From: Streptomyces sp. NBC_00704
Lineage (GTDB): Bacteria; Actinomycetota; Actinomycetes; Streptomycetales; Streptomycetaceae
Direction of reading: 5' to 3'
Length of the DNA stretch: 64,000 nucleotides
NCBI RefSeq assembly: GCF_036226605.1
Contig: NZ_CP109000.1
Span: 3,716,501 to 3,780,500, forward strand
In this document: positions 48,312 through 57,402 of the stretch, one piece after another
Position numbering within the stretch: position 1 is the first letter of the stretch
Layout: every line of letters begins with the position of its first letter
The notes under the pieces: generated by a model
The model's input: only the letters and a program-made list of their open reading frames with translations
What the model was told of the DNA's origin: nothing
Database searches by the model: none
Made by a program: the position numbers and the translations under genes

Positions 48312-49160
48312 ATGGCCGCCCAGGACCCGGCCGCGTCCGCCGCGGCCGCACAGCCCACGGCCGACGTCCGCGCCTGGCGTCCCCGCGTGCCGGGCGTCGT
48401 GGAGGTCTTCCACGCCCGTTTCACCGGCTACGCCTACCCGATGCACGTCCATGAGGCGTGGACGCTGCTCATCGTCGACGACGGCGCGGTCCGCTACGAC
48501 CTGGACCGGCACGAGCACGGGACGCCGCACGACACCGTCTCGCTGCTGCCGCCGCACGTGCCGCACAACGGCTCGCCCGCGACCCCGGAGGGGTTTCGCA
48601 AGCGGGTCCTCTACCTCGACGCCGGCGTGCTCGGCGAGGACCTGGTCGGGGCCGCCGTCGACGCACCCGACCTGCGTGATCCCGTGCTGCGGCGGCGGGT
48701 GGGCCAGCTGCACTCCGCGCTCGCCCGCTCCGGCGACGAACTGGAGGCCGACAGCAGGCTGACGCTGATCGGCGAGCGGCTGCGCGACCACCTCCGGCCA
48801 CGCCGGGCGTCCTCCGCCGTCCCGCGTCCCGACCCCGTCCTCGCCCGGCGACTGCGCGAACTCCTCGACGAACGTGTCGTCGCGGGCCTCGCGCTGGACG
48901 AGGCGGCCGGGTTGGTGCAGGCCCATCCGGCCCATCTGGTCCGGGCGTTCGGTTCCGCGTACGGCATCGCACCGCACCAGTACCTGACCGCCCGCCGGGT
49001 CGACCTCGCCCGCCGGCTCCTGCTCGACGGGCTGCCGCCGGGCGAGGTCGCGGCCGCGTCCGGCTTCTACGACCAGGCTCATCTGACCCGGCACTTCCGC
49101 AGGCTGGTGGGGGTGACGCCGGGACGGTACGGGCGGCGGGGCGGTCCGGCGGGCGGGTGA
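48312..49160 (+). CDS. AraC family transcriptional regulator with cupin domain
   Basis: The 282-residue product has an N-terminal AraC-type cupin (HARFTGYAYPMHVHEAWTLLIVDDG, landmark with two His) and two C-terminal helix-turn-helix motifs (LDEAAGLVQAHPAHLVRAFGSAYG and PPGEVAAASGFYDQAHLTRHFRRLVG in parts). The His-containing MHVHE pattern is that of effector-binding AraC members. TACGTT begins 12 bases before the ATG. The likely target is the divergent DUF2000 gene or itself. Confidence 0.9.
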   Translation: MAAQDPAASAAAAQPTADVRAWRPRVPGVVEVFHARFTGYAYPMHVHEAWTLLIVDDGAVRYDLDRHEHGTPHDTVSLLPPHVPHNGSPATPEGFRKRVLYLDAGVLGEDLVGAAVDAPDLRDPVLRRRVGQLHSALARSGDELEADSRLTLIGERLRDHLRPRRASSAVPRPDPVLARRLRELLDERVVAGLALDEAAGLVQAHPAHLVRAFGSAYGIAPHQYLTARRVDLARRLLLDGLPPGEVAAASGFYDQAHLTRHFRRLVGVTPGRYGRRGGPAGG

Positions 49161-49211
49161 ACGCCGACGCCGGTGGCCGGCCCGCCGGGTCCGCCGAGCC
49201 GCTGGGGTCCG

Positions 49212-49892
49212 TCAGCCTGCCGAGGCCGTCGGGTCCGTCGGACCGGACGACGGGGGCGACGACGGGCGTTGCGTCAGGTGGGCGAAGGCGTCCAGGTTGC
49301 GGGTGGGTTCACCGCGGGAGACGCGCCACTCGTACTCGCGGCGGATGGCACTCGCGAAGCCCAGCTCCAGCAGTGTGTTGAAGGCGCCGTCGGCGGCCTC
49401 CAGGACCTGGCCCATGAGACGGTCCACCTCGTCGGCCGTGACCGCGGGGAGCGGGAGGCGGGCGGTGACGTAGACGTCGCCGAGCTGGTCGACGGCGTAA
49501 CCGACGCCGTACAGCTTGAGGTTGCGCTCCAGGAGCCAGCGGTGGACGCCGGACTCGTTCTCGTCGGGGTGGCGGATGACGAAGGCGTTGAGGGAGAGGG
49601 AGTGGCGGCCGACGATCAGGGAGACGGTCGTCTTGAGTTTGCGGGTGCCGGGCAGCTGGGCCACGTAGGCGCCGGGGCCGGTGCTCTCCCACTCCAGCTC
49701 GGCGTCCCGCAGGAAGGCCTCGATGGCCTGTGCGGCGCTCTTCTCCGCGCCGCCACCGTCCGCACCGCCCGCGTCCGGGCCGCCACCGTCCGCGCCGCCC
49801 GCGTCCGCACCGCCCGCGTCCGGGCCACCCATGCCCTCGCCGTCCTTGCCTACTCCACCCATGTCCACGTCATCCATGTCCACGTCACCCAT
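49212..49892 (-). CDS. YbjN domain protein
   Basis: The 226-residue product has an N-terminal 55-residue tail of Asp, Gly and Ala repeats (GGADAGGADGGGPDAGG-like), then a YbjN/type-III-chaperone-like fold: AIEAFLRDAELEWE, VIRHPDENESGVHRWLLERNLKLYGV and YVTARLPLPAVTADEVDRLMG. Such proteins are thought to bind partners as chaperones. Its start overlaps the stop codon of mshA by eight bases, so it is coupled to mycothiol synthesis by translation. Confidence 0.83.
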   Translation of the reverse strand: MGDVDMDDVDMGGVGKDGEGMGGPDAGGADAGGADGGGPDAGGADGGGAEKSAAQAIEAFLRDAELEWESTGPGAYVAQLPGTRKLKTTVSLIVGRHSLSLNAFVIRHPDENESGVHRWLLERNLKLYGVGYAVDQLGDVYVTARLPLPAVTADEVDRLMGQVLEAADGAFNTLLELGFASAIRREYEWRVSRGEPTRNLDAFAHLTQRPSSPPSSGPTDPTASAG

Positions 49893-51222
49893 GTTCGGAG
49901 CGTACGCGACGGCGGTGGGACTGGGTCGCGGCCGCGTAGACGTCGGCCGTCGCGGCGGCCGCGGTGTCCCAGCCGAAGGACTGGGCGTGGGCGGCGGCCG
50001 CCGCGCCCATGCGGGCGGGCAGCTCGGGGCCGTCGGCGAAACGCTCGAGCACGCGCGCGTAGCCGGCCGGGTCGTGGCCCTGCACCAGGAAGCCCGTCTC
50101 GCCGTGCCGCACGGCCACCGGGAGACCGCCGACCGAGGCGGCGAGCACGGGGGTGCCAGCCGCCTGCGCCTCTATGGCGACCAGGCCGAAGGACTCGCTA
50201 TAGGAGGGGACGACCAGGAGCGACGCGGCCCGGAACCAGTCGGCGAGCTGGTCCTGGCCGACGGGCGGCCGGAACCGTACGACGTCCGCGATGCCGAGCC
50301 GGGCGGCGAGCTTCTGGAGCCCCTCCGGCTTGCTGAGGCCGCTGCCACTGGGGCCGCCGACGATCGGGACGACGATGCGGGAGCGCAGCTCGGGGCGCTC
50401 GTCGAGCAGGACGGCCACCGCGCGCAGCAGGATGTCGGGCGCCTTCAGGGGCTGGATCCGGCCGGCGAAGAGGGGGACCAGGGCGTCCTGGGGCAGGTCG
50501 AGGCGGGCGCGGGCGGCGGCGCGGCCGTCCGCGGGCCGGAAGCGGTCGAGGTTGACGCCGGGGTGCACGACGGCGACCTTGCCGGGGTCCGCGTGGTAGT
50601 GCCGTACGAGTTCGTCGGCCTCCTCGGCCGTGTTCGCGATGAGGCGGTCCGCGGCCGCGACGATCTGGGTCTCGCCGATGACGCGGGCGGCGGGTTCGGG
50701 GGTGTCGCCGTCGGCCAGGTTGGCGTTCTTGACCTTGGCCATGGTGTGCATGGCGTGCACGAGGGGGGCGCCCCAGCGCTGGGCGGCCAGCCAGCCGACA
50801 TGGCCGGACAGCCAGTAGTGCGAGTGCACGAGGTCGTAGTAGCCGGGGCGGTGACCGGCCCAGGCCTGCATCACGCCGTGCGTGAAGGCGCACAGCTGCG
50901 CCGGGAGGTCCTCCTTGGCGAGCCCCTCGTACGGGCCGGCGTCGATGTGCCGGACGAGGACCCCGGGGGCCAGCTCGACCGTCGGGGGGAGACCGCCGGT
51001 CGTCGCGCGCGTGAAGATCTCTACCTCGATGTTGATCGCGGCGAGGCGCTGCGCGAGTTCGACGATGTAGACGTTCATGCCGCCGGCGTCACCGGTGCCG
51101 GGCTGGTGGAGCGGAGAGGTGTGCACGGAGAGCATCGCGACGCGGCGGGGGCGGCGGTGGAGCCTGAGCCGCGAGGGAACCGCCGTGGAGCGACGCCCGA
51201 GCCTGTTGGCGTACTGGCTCAC
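49885..51222 (-). CDS. mshA: D-inositol-3-phosphate glycosyltransferase MshA (mycothiol step 1)
   Basis: The 445-residue GT4 enzyme has an N-terminal VAMLSVHTSPLHQPGTGDAGG donor/acceptor loop, VHSHYWLSGHVGWLA, VVHPGVNLDRFRP, FAGRIQPLKAPD and the closing PSYSESFGLVAIEAQAAGTPV motif. It transfers GlcNAc from UDP-GlcNAc to inositol-3-phosphate, starting mycothiol. The GTG has AAGGAGGAA upstream; a 22-codon longer frame is rejected. Confidence 0.95.
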   Translation of the reverse strand: MSQYANRLGRRSTAVPSRLRLHRRPRRVAMLSVHTSPLHQPGTGDAGGMNVYIVELAQRLAAINIEVEIFTRATTGGLPPTVELAPGVLVRHIDAGPYEGLAKEDLPAQLCAFTHGVMQAWAGHRPGYYDLVHSHYWLSGHVGWLAAQRWGAPLVHAMHTMAKVKNANLADGDTPEPAARVIGETQIVAAADRLIANTAEEADELVRHYHADPGKVAVVHPGVNLDRFRPADGRAAARARLDLPQDALVPLFAGRIQPLKAPDILLRAVAVLLDERPELRSRIVVPIVGGPSGSGLSKPEGLQKLAARLGIADVVRFRPPVGQDQLADWFRAASLLVVPSYSESFGLVAIEAQAAGTPVLAASVGGLPVAVRHGETGFLVQGHDPAGYARVLERFADGPELPARMGAAAAAHAQSFGWDTAAAATADVYAAATQSHRRRVRSEHG

Positions 51223-51485
51223 GGGGCGTTCCTCCTTGCTGCGGGCATGCCGGAAGGAGGGTGTGGCCGGCCCTCCAGGGGGGTGCAACGCCGCAGCAAG
51301 CGGTTCCCATTCCGGCCGGACGGGGAAACGGGCGGTTTTTGCCCAGCCGTTACCCTCTGTCGCTCAACCGTTCGAGGCCGGTGTGCGTGGGCCTGTCCGC
51401 GTGCGCCGGAGCGACGCGGCCAGGAACCAGTCGGCGGGACGGCGGCGACGCGGCGCCCTCCCATGGCCGCACTACCCTCTTGGGT

Positions 51486-52304
51486 ATGACATCCCGCGCC
51501 TCCGTCCGCCCCGTGGGCACGGTCACGCGCGGGACGACGAACCCGAATCGGCTGCGCCGCATGGACCGCTGGATCGCCGCGACGCACGGCGCCGAGCTGC
51601 GGCGCGCCGTCGAGCCCGTCGCCGTGGACCTCGGTTACGGAGCCGCGCCCTGGACGGCCGTCGAACTGCTGCACCGGCTGCGTTCGGTCGCGCCCCGCGC
51701 GCGGGTCGTCGGCGTGGAGATCGAGCCCGCCCGGGTCGCGGCCGCCGCGCCCTACGAGCGCGAAGGGCTGGTCTTCCGGCACGGCGGGTTCGAGATCCCG
51801 GTCGGCCGGCGGCCGCTCCTCGTGCGCGCCGCCAACGTGCTGCGCCAGTACGACGAGGGCGAGGTCGCCGCCGTCTGGGAGCGGCTGTGCGCCCGCCTCG
51901 CGCCGGCCGATCCGGCCGCCGGGTCGGTGGGAGGGCTGCTGGTCGAGGGCACCTGCGACGAGATCGGACGCCGGCACGTGTGGGTGGCGCTGGGGCCCGA
52001 GGGCCCGCGCACGGTCACCTTCGCGACGCGGCTCGGCTCCCTGGACCGTCCCTCGGACCTGGCCGAACGGCTGCCCAAGGCGCTCATTCACCGCAACGTC
52101 CCCGGCGAGCCGGTGCACGCGTTCCTGCGCGACTTCGACCGCGCCTGGGCCGCGGCCGCGCCGTACGCGTCGTACGGCGCCCGTCAGCGGTGGATCCGCG
52201 CGGTACGGGACCTGACGGCCGACTGGCCGGTGACGGACGGCCCGGTGCGATGGCGGCAGGGCGAAGTGACGGTGCGGTGGGGCGCGCTGGCGCCCAGGAG
52301 CTGA
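51486..52304 (+). CDS. Class I SAM-dependent methyltransferase
   Basis: The 272-residue product has a Rossmann-like core beginning PVAVDLGYGAAPWTAVELLHRL (motif I, with GYG in place of GxG), RVVGVEIEPARVAAA (motif II) and LVRAANVLRQYDEGEVAAVW. Substrate is unknown. TACCCT begins 13 bases before the ATG, favouring a leaderless transcript and this start. It is divergent from mshA. A 464-base spacer follows. Confidence 0.82.
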   Translation: MTSRASVRPVGTVTRGTTNPNRLRRMDRWIAATHGAELRRAVEPVAVDLGYGAAPWTAVELLHRLRSVAPRARVVGVEIEPARVAAAAPYEREGLVFRHGGFEIPVGRRPLLVRAANVLRQYDEGEVAAVWERLCARLAPADPAAGSVGGLLVEGTCDEIGRRHVWVALGPEGPRTVTFATRLGSLDRPSDLAERLPKALIHRNVPGEPVHAFLRDFDRAWAAAAPYASYGARQRWIRAVRDLTADWPVTDGPVRWRQGEVTVRWGALAPRS

Positions 52305-52768
52305 GCGGGGGCCCGGCGGCCTGCGGCGACCTGCGGCACGTCCCGCGGCCTCGGTCGGCGCCGCAGCGTGCACCGGAGCCGCCGGATGCACCGGAGCCAC
52401 AGGGTGCACAGAGGCCGCAGGAGGCGGCGGGGCGCCCGGTGCACCAGGACCGCCGGGGCGGCCAGGGCAGCCAGGACCACCCGTAGCCAGGCAACGGGCC
52501 GCCTCAAGAACCCGGCGCGCTCAGCCTCGCCGTGTGCGTGAGCCGGGTGGGTCCGTCGGGAACGATCTCCGCGAGCCGTACGTCACACAGGCGGGGGATC
52601 GCCATACCTGGGCGGCGAAGTGGGGATGGACTGCTTCGGTCGTCCTGGCGGGTCCGTCGTCTCCGTCGTCTCCGTCGTCGCCGCCTCTGTCGTTTTCGGC
52701 GCTGACGTGGCACGATCCCCCGAGCACCGTAAGTTACTGACGGTTAATCAGTGGTTGGGGGACGGGGT
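52305..52768. other. Gap with imperfect GCACCGGAGCC repeats, no clear gene
   Basis: Around 52368-52415 the words GCACCGGAGCC and GGTGCACAG recur imperfectly. A leftward reading frame of about 33 codons (start near 52605) looks slightly protein-like but has no family or ribosome site. From 52645 to 52690 there are repeats of TCCGTCGTC. Nothing firm can be called. Confidence 0.4.
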
Positions 52769-53881
52769 ATGGGAACGGGGAAGCGCGGCCTGCTCGCGGT
52801 GGCCGTGGCCGTGGTCTGCGCGGTCACCGTGCTCGGAGCGCCCGGCACGGCGTTCGCGAGCCCGGAGCCCACGCCGAACGCGGCCTCGCCGTCGACGCCG
52901 GCGGCAGGCGCCGGGGCCCCGGCGCTCCCGTCGACCGCGACCGCCGACAAGAACCTGGAAGCCGTCCGCGCCCAGCTCGAAACGCTCTACCACGACGCCG
53001 CCGTCGCCACCGACGCCTACAACGCGGCGGAGGAAGCGGCCCGGAAGCAGTCGGCGGAGATCGTCGAGCTGGCCAAGAAGATCGTCGCGGGCCAGGAGAA
53101 GCTGGCGAAGCTGAAGGACCGCGCGGGCGCCGCGGCAAGGGCCCAGTACCGCACCGGCGGCCTGCCGGACGAGGCCCAGTTGATGCTGAGCGACAACCCC
53201 TCGGAGTTCCTCGACGGCGCGGGCCGGGTTCGCCAGGGCCAGCGCGCGACCAAGGGTCTGATCGGCCAACTCACCCGCACGCAGCAGGACTTGGAGCAGT
53301 ATTCCAAGGACGCCTCCGCGCAGTGGGCGAAGCTGGAGTCGGGCCGCAAGGTGAAGGCGGCGGCCCAGAAGAAGATCGAGAAGCAGATCGCGCAGGCGGA
53401 GAAGCTCCAATCGCGGCTGGAGAAGAAGGAGAAGGCCCGCCTCGAAGAGCTGGAGCGGCAGGCCGCGCAGAAGGCGCAGACCGCCTGGCTGGACACCGGG
53501 ATCCTCCGTGACATCGACAGCGCGGCCTCCCCGCAGGGCAGGAAGGCCGTGCAGTTCGCCACCGCGCAGATCAGCAAGCCGTATGTGTGGGGCGCCGAGG
53601 GCCCGGACAGCTTCGACTGCTCCGGCCTGACCTCCGAGGCGTGGAAGAGCGCGGGCCGGCCGATGCCGCGCACCTCGCAGGAGCAGTGGAAGCAGCTGCC
53701 GCACGTCCCCGTCGCGGACATGCGCCCCGGCGACCTGATCATCTACTTCAGCGACGCCAGCCATGTGGCGATGTACGTGGGCGACGGCTCGATCGTCCAC
53801 GCCCCGCGCCCGGGCCGTACCGTCACGCTCGCCGGGGCGGGTTCGATGCCGATACTCGGGGTCGTCCGTCCGGACGCGTGA
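52769..53881 (+). CDS. Secreted NlpC/P60 peptidoglycan endopeptidase with coiled coil
   Basis: The 370-residue product has a Sec signal peptide ending near AFA-S (residue 34), a long coiled coil from about 55 to 240 (charged Lys/Gln/Glu heptads), and an NlpC/P60 domain. The domain's catalytic Cys is in DSFDCSGLTSEAW, its His in ASHVAMYVGDG and its third residue in HAPRPG. It cuts peptide cross-links in the cell wall, as RipA-type enzymes do. The gene stands alone. Confidence 0.93.
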   Translation: MGTGKRGLLAVAVAVVCAVTVLGAPGTAFASPEPTPNAASPSTPAAGAGAPALPSTATADKNLEAVRAQLETLYHDAAVATDAYNAAEEAARKQSAEIVELAKKIVAGQEKLAKLKDRAGAAARAQYRTGGLPDEAQLMLSDNPSEFLDGAGRVRQGQRATKGLIGQLTRTQQDLEQYSKDASAQWAKLESGRKVKAAAQKKIEKQIAQAEKLQSRLEKKEKARLEELERQAAQKAQTAWLDTGILRDIDSAASPQGRKAVQFATAQISKPYVWGAEGPDSFDCSGLTSEAWKSAGRPMPRTSQEQWKQLPHVPVADMRPGDLIIYFSDASHVAMYVGDGSIVHAPRPGRTVTLAGAGSMPILGVVRPDA

Positions 53882-54204
53882 CCGGCGCCCGCCCGGAACG
53901 CCCCCTTTTCGCCCTCCCGCTGCCCCGTCACCCCCGCCCCCTCTCCCTCGCGCGACCTGGACCACGTGACCCACGACACCCCTCTCCGTGACCCAAACGC
54001 AGGGCAGACGTGACGTTCGTCATCCCTGTCCGATTCCCGCCCTGCCCAACTGCGGTACGGAACGCGGCATATGACAGTGGCCAGAGCTCAAGCTGGGTGT
54101 CTCACACCATTCCGTTGCGACGCCTTCTGCCGCTATGGTCCCGGTCGGTGGGTCGAGGTCCCTCGCCCCCGCCAGCCCTCGGGGGGAGGGAAGGAACCAA
54201 GACG
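53882..54204. other. Upstream region of the PP2C phosphatase gene, no gene seen
   Basis: The region has a short inverted repeat TGACG-TT-CGTCA (about 54008-54019) and a TATGGT hexamer near 54134 that may be a -10 element. In-frame codons extend upstream of the phosphatase start, but they have no family resemblance and no ribosome site. Confidence 0.4.
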
Positions 54205-55692
54205 ATGCCCGTACCCGTACCGCGGCAAAGAGCGATCCCGGCCGTGGAGAGTGGTCAGGCGCACGCCGCGCCCGCAGCCGGCGGTCCCTCCAAGGAAGAC
54301 ACCGTCCGCACCGAAGACACCGGCCGCAACGAGGCGACGCCGGCCGGGAACGACCCGACGCGCAACGCCACGCCCTCCGACGGCGTCCACCATGGTGTGA
54401 GCACCACAGGCGTGAGCACCACAGGCGCGAGCGCCCCCGTCCCGAGCCCGACGGGCGTGAACGCGGCCGGCGCCGACGCGGGCGCCGCCGCCGTGGGTGC
54501 AACCGCCCACACGACCCTCACCCTTCTCCTCATCGAGGACGACCCGACGGCCGCCCCGTTCGTCCGCGACCTGCGCGACTCGGACGACCGGCCGATCCGC
54601 GTGCGCGCCGCCCGCAACCTCACCGAGGCCGAGCGGCTGCTCACCGACGACGTCCACTGCATCCTGCTGGACCTCGCGCTGCCCGCCCCCGGACGCGCCT
54701 CCGCGGCGGCCGGGGACGACGACGAACTCGCCGTGCTGCGGCATGTGCTGCGGCTCGCGCCCCGGCACGCCGTGCTCGCGCTCACCGCGTCCGGCGACGC
54801 CGAGCGCGGCGCGGAGGCGGTGCGCGTGGGGGCCCAGGACTACCTCTTCAAGGACGAGCTGGACGGCCGGCTGCTGAGCCGCGCGATCCGCTACGCCGTG
54901 GAGCGCAAGCGCTCCGACACCGCCGAACGGCGGCTCGCCGAGGGCAAACTACGCGCGCAGGAGAACGCCCGGCTGGAACGCGGCCTGCTGCCCACGCCCC
55001 TCCTCGAGGGCTCCCTGCTGCGCTTCGCCGCCCGCTACCGCCCCGGCCGCTCACGCGCGCTGCTCGGCGGCGACTTCTATGACACCGTCCGCACACCGGA
55101 CGGCACCGTGCACGCCATGATCGGCGATGTGTGCGGGCACGGCCCGGACGAGGCGGCGCTCGGCGTGGAGCTGCGCATCGCCTGGCGGGCGCTGACCCTG
55201 GCCGGGCTGTGCGGCGACCAGCTGCTGAACACCTTGCAGCAGGTGCTGGAGCACGAACGCGACGACGACGAGATCTTCGCGACGCTGTGCACGGTGGACA
55301 TCGCGCCCGACGGCCGCCGGGCGGGCCTGTGCCTGGCCGGCCACCCCGCGCCGCTGATCGCCCGGCCGGACCGGCCCGCGCGGCTGCTGCCCCATGACAA
55401 CAACGGTCCGGCCCTCGGGCTGCTGCCGGGTGCGCGCTGGCCGCGGACGCAGGTCGAGCTGGGGGCCGAGTGGAGCCTGATGATGTACACCGACGGCCTG
55501 ATCGAGGGCCGGATCGGCGAGGGCCGGGAGCGGCTGGGCCAGGACGGCATGGTGGAGATGATCCGCCGGCAGCTGTCCGAGGGACTCACCGGCGAGGCGC
55601 TGCTGCGGGCCGCGGTGAACGAGGTGCGTGAACTCAACGGGGGCGAGCTGACGGACGACGTGGCGGTCGTGCTGCTCGACCGGGCCCCCTGA
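54205..55692 (+). CDS. PP2C-type serine/threonine phosphatase (SpoIIE) with receiver domain
   Basis: The 495-residue product has a low-complexity N-terminus with GVSTTGVSTTGAS repeats. A response-regulator receiver domain follows at about residues 100-230 (LLLIEDDPT acidic pocket, CILLDLALPAPG phosphorylation Asp, ALTASGD, YLFKDE), then a SpoIIE phosphatase domain (LGGDFYDTV metal site, MIGDVCGHG, YTDGLIEGR, GGELTDDVAVVLLD). It probably dephosphorylates an anti-anti-sigma factor in response to phosphorelay. A GAAGGA ribosome site sets the ATG at 54205. Confidence 0.93.
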   Translation: MPVPVPRQRAIPAVESGQAHAAPAAGGPSKEDTVRTEDTGRNEATPAGNDPTRNATPSDGVHHGVSTTGVSTTGASAPVPSPTGVNAAGADAGAAAVGATAHTTLTLLLIEDDPTAAPFVRDLRDSDDRPIRVRAARNLTEAERLLTDDVHCILLDLALPAPGRASAAAGDDDELAVLRHVLRLAPRHAVLALTASGDAERGAEAVRVGAQDYLFKDELDGRLLSRAIRYAVERKRSDTAERRLAEGKLRAQENARLERGLLPTPLLEGSLLRFAARYRPGRSRALLGGDFYDTVRTPDGTVHAMIGDVCGHGPDEAALGVELRIAWRALTLAGLCGDQLLNTLQQVLEHERDDDEIFATLCTVDIAPDGRRAGLCLAGHPAPLIARPDRPARLLPHDNNGPALGLLPGARWPRTQVELGAEWSLMMYTDGLIEGRIGEGRERLGQDGMVEMIRRQLSEGLTGEALLRAAVNEVRELNGGELTDDVAVVLLDRAP

Positions 55693-55707
55693 GCGGCACC
55701 GACGAGC

Positions 55708-56026
55708 GGGCCGATCGCGGGCCCTCCCTCAACGGACCCGATCGCGGGCCCTCCCTCAGCGGACCCGACGGCCGACACTCCCGTCCACGGCGCTCCCGGC
55801 TGACCCCGCTGAGGCAGCAGTCCCGTCCACGCCGCTCTCGGCTGACCCGACGGCAGGCAGTCCCGTCCACGGCGCTCTCGGCACATCCGGCCATGGCGCT
55901 CTCGGCAGATCCGCCCCGGCGCGCCCGGTCTCCCGGCGGAGGGGCCGGTCTCCCGGCGGAAAGGTCCGTCCCCCGGCGGAAAGGTCCGATCTCCGGCGGA
56001 GGGGCCGGTCTCCCGGCGGAGGGCTC
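55708..56026. repeat. Intergenic array of three kinds of tandem repeat
   Basis: Between two convergent genes lie two copies of a 26-bp unit (CGATCGCGGGCCCTCCCTCA core, from 55711), then about four degraded copies of a TCCCGTCCACGGCGCTC unit (55780-55900), then five copies of a 20-bp unit GGTCTCCCGGCGGAGGGGCC from 55927 to 56026. The 20-bp unit is itself partly palindromic. No reading frame is convincing. Confidence 0.85.
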
Positions 56027-56034
56027 CGGCCGGG

Positions 56035-56391
56035 TCAGCGTCCGCCGTTGTACGGGCCGTAGGGGCCGTCGCTGCTGCTTCCGCCGCGTCTGCGGCCCCA
56101 GCCGCCGCCGCCCGAGACCTGCCTGAGGGCGGGGCGGACGTCCACGAAGAAGACGATCGTGGCGACGAGGCCCGCGAGCTGTAGGAAGAGCATCGGCACC
56201 AGCAGGTTCACCGCGACCGCGATGCCCAGGATGATCAGCCAGAAGCCCTTGTTCTGCTTGTCGGCGGCGCGGTAGGCGTCGTCGCGGAAGACGGCCGCCA
56301 TCACCAGGGCCACCACGGCGAGGATCAGCATGGCGAGGTACAGCAGCCACATCAGCCCCGCGAAGCCTGCCATCAGCACAACGCCCACCAC
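56035..56391 (-). CDS. DUF2516 family small membrane protein
   Basis: The 118-residue product has three hydrophobic helices and the family core FRDDAYRAADKQNKGFWLIILG, with a Gly/Arg/Ser-rich cytoplasmic tail ending PYGPYNGGR. Function is unknown. The start is uncertain between a GTG at 56391 and an ATG six codons later. It stands just downstream of the HBHA-like gene on the same strand. Confidence 0.8.
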   Translation of the reverse strand: MVGVVLMAGFAGLMWLLYLAMLILAVVALVMAAVFRDDAYRAADKQNKGFWLIILGIAVAVNLLVPMLFLQLAGLVATIVFFVDVRPALRQVSGGGGWGRRRGGSSSDGPYGPYNGGR

Positions 56392-56478
56392 CTGATTCGA
56401 CGTGTCGACTCGACTCGACTCGATCTGCTCGTCCTACGCGGTCACGGTACCCGCAACCGCCCTGCCGCTACCCGTACA

Positions 56479-56511
56479 ACGGGCCGGGCACCGTGTGAGT
56501 GCCCGGCCCGT
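56479..56511 (-). terminator. Hairpin after the HBHA-like gene
   Basis: A 13-bp perfect stem (ACGGGCCGGGCAC with GTGCCCGGCCCGT) closes a seven-base loop 44 bases after the stop codon. Confidence 0.85.
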
Positions 56512-56554
56512 GACCGTATGTCGCTGTTCGCCGTGTCCGTCGCGGCCGCCGGTC

Positions 56555-57238
56555 TCACTTGGCGGGCGGCGTGGTCTTCTTCGCGGCGGGCTTGCGCACC
56601 GGAGCCTTCTTGGCGGCCGGCTTCTTCGCCTCGGCGGCGGGCACGGTGACGGCGGCGACCGGAGCGGGCTTCGGCGCGGCGGTCTCCTTGACCTGGGCGG
56701 GCTCGGTCTTCGGCTGGGTCTTCGGCGCGGCGTCGGGCTCGACCGCGATCGCCAGCTCCTCGATCTCCTCGGCCGCCTCGCCGCGCCAGGTCCGCACGGT
56801 CTGCTCGCCGTGCTCGGCGACCTTCTCGTAGGTCTCACGGGCCTTGACGGCGTACTCGGCGGCGACGCCGACACCGCGCAGCGCGAGGTCCTGGGCGGAC
56901 TCGCCGAGCTTCTTCAGGTCGGCGTCGAGGGTGCTGCCGAGCTTCTTGATGTCCCCGTCGAGGCTGCTGATGAAGTCGGTGACCTTGGACTGGAGGGACT
57001 CCTGCGCCTCCTTGGCGCGGGCGGTCGCCTCCTTGGCGCGGGCGTTGGCCTTCTCCTGCACCGACTTCGGGTCGGTGTTGCGGACGGCCTCGAAACGGGC
57101 CGGGGCCTCGGAGCGCAGCTGCTCGACCAGGCCGGGCACCTTCTTCGCCTGCTGGAGGGCCAGGTCGGCGGTGCCCGCGGCGAAGTAGAGCGGAGTCGGG
57201 TCGCTGAGGGTCTTGCGCAGGTCGTCGGTGATGGCCAT
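56555..57238 (-). CDS. Heparin-binding hemagglutinin (HBHA)-like coiled-coil protein
   Basis: The 227-residue product begins MAITDDLRKTLSDPTPLYFAAGTADLA, runs as an alanine/lysine/glutamate coiled coil through about residue 150, and ends in a Lys/Ala/Pro tail (KKPAAKKAPVRKPAAKK) like mycobacterial HBHA. In mycobacteria HBHA is a surface adhesin also linked to lipid bodies; in Streptomyces a structural or DNA/membrane-binding role is more likely. No signal peptide is present. Confidence 0.85.
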   Translation of the reverse strand: MAITDDLRKTLSDPTPLYFAAGTADLALQQAKKVPGLVEQLRSEAPARFEAVRNTDPKSVQEKANARAKEATARAKEAQESLQSKVTDFISSLDGDIKKLGSTLDADLKKLGESAQDLALRGVGVAAEYAVKARETYEKVAEHGEQTVRTWRGEAAEEIEELAIAVEPDAAPKTQPKTEPAQVKETAAPKPAPVAAVTVPAAEAKKPAAKKAPVRKPAAKKTTPPAK

Positions 57239-57402
57239 GGTGAGGGTCCTCCCGGAATGACGTTCGTCGTACAGGTCGTGTGCGTCGTGTGCGTCGTGCG
57301 GGCCGAGTACGGCGAACGCCTCGATCGCGTCGAGTGCGTCCACGTCGCCCTCGGCCGAGGGTGGTGCGGTTCCGCAGCGGTGCGGCCGGTCCCCTGGTCC
57401 GG

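Noticed and set aside
52504..52727. Two short left-reading frames rich in Arg/Asp before the NlpC gene
   Set aside because: They come from repeats of TCCGTCGTC and show no conserved start, ribosome site or family.
52600..52768. c-di-AMP (ydaO) riboswitch before the NlpC/P60 gene
   Set aside because: Such switches precede related genes in Streptomyces, but the conserved aptamer blocks are not visible here.
55927..56026. Possible CRISPR array
   Set aside because: The 20-bp repeats are back to back without spacers and no cas gene is present.
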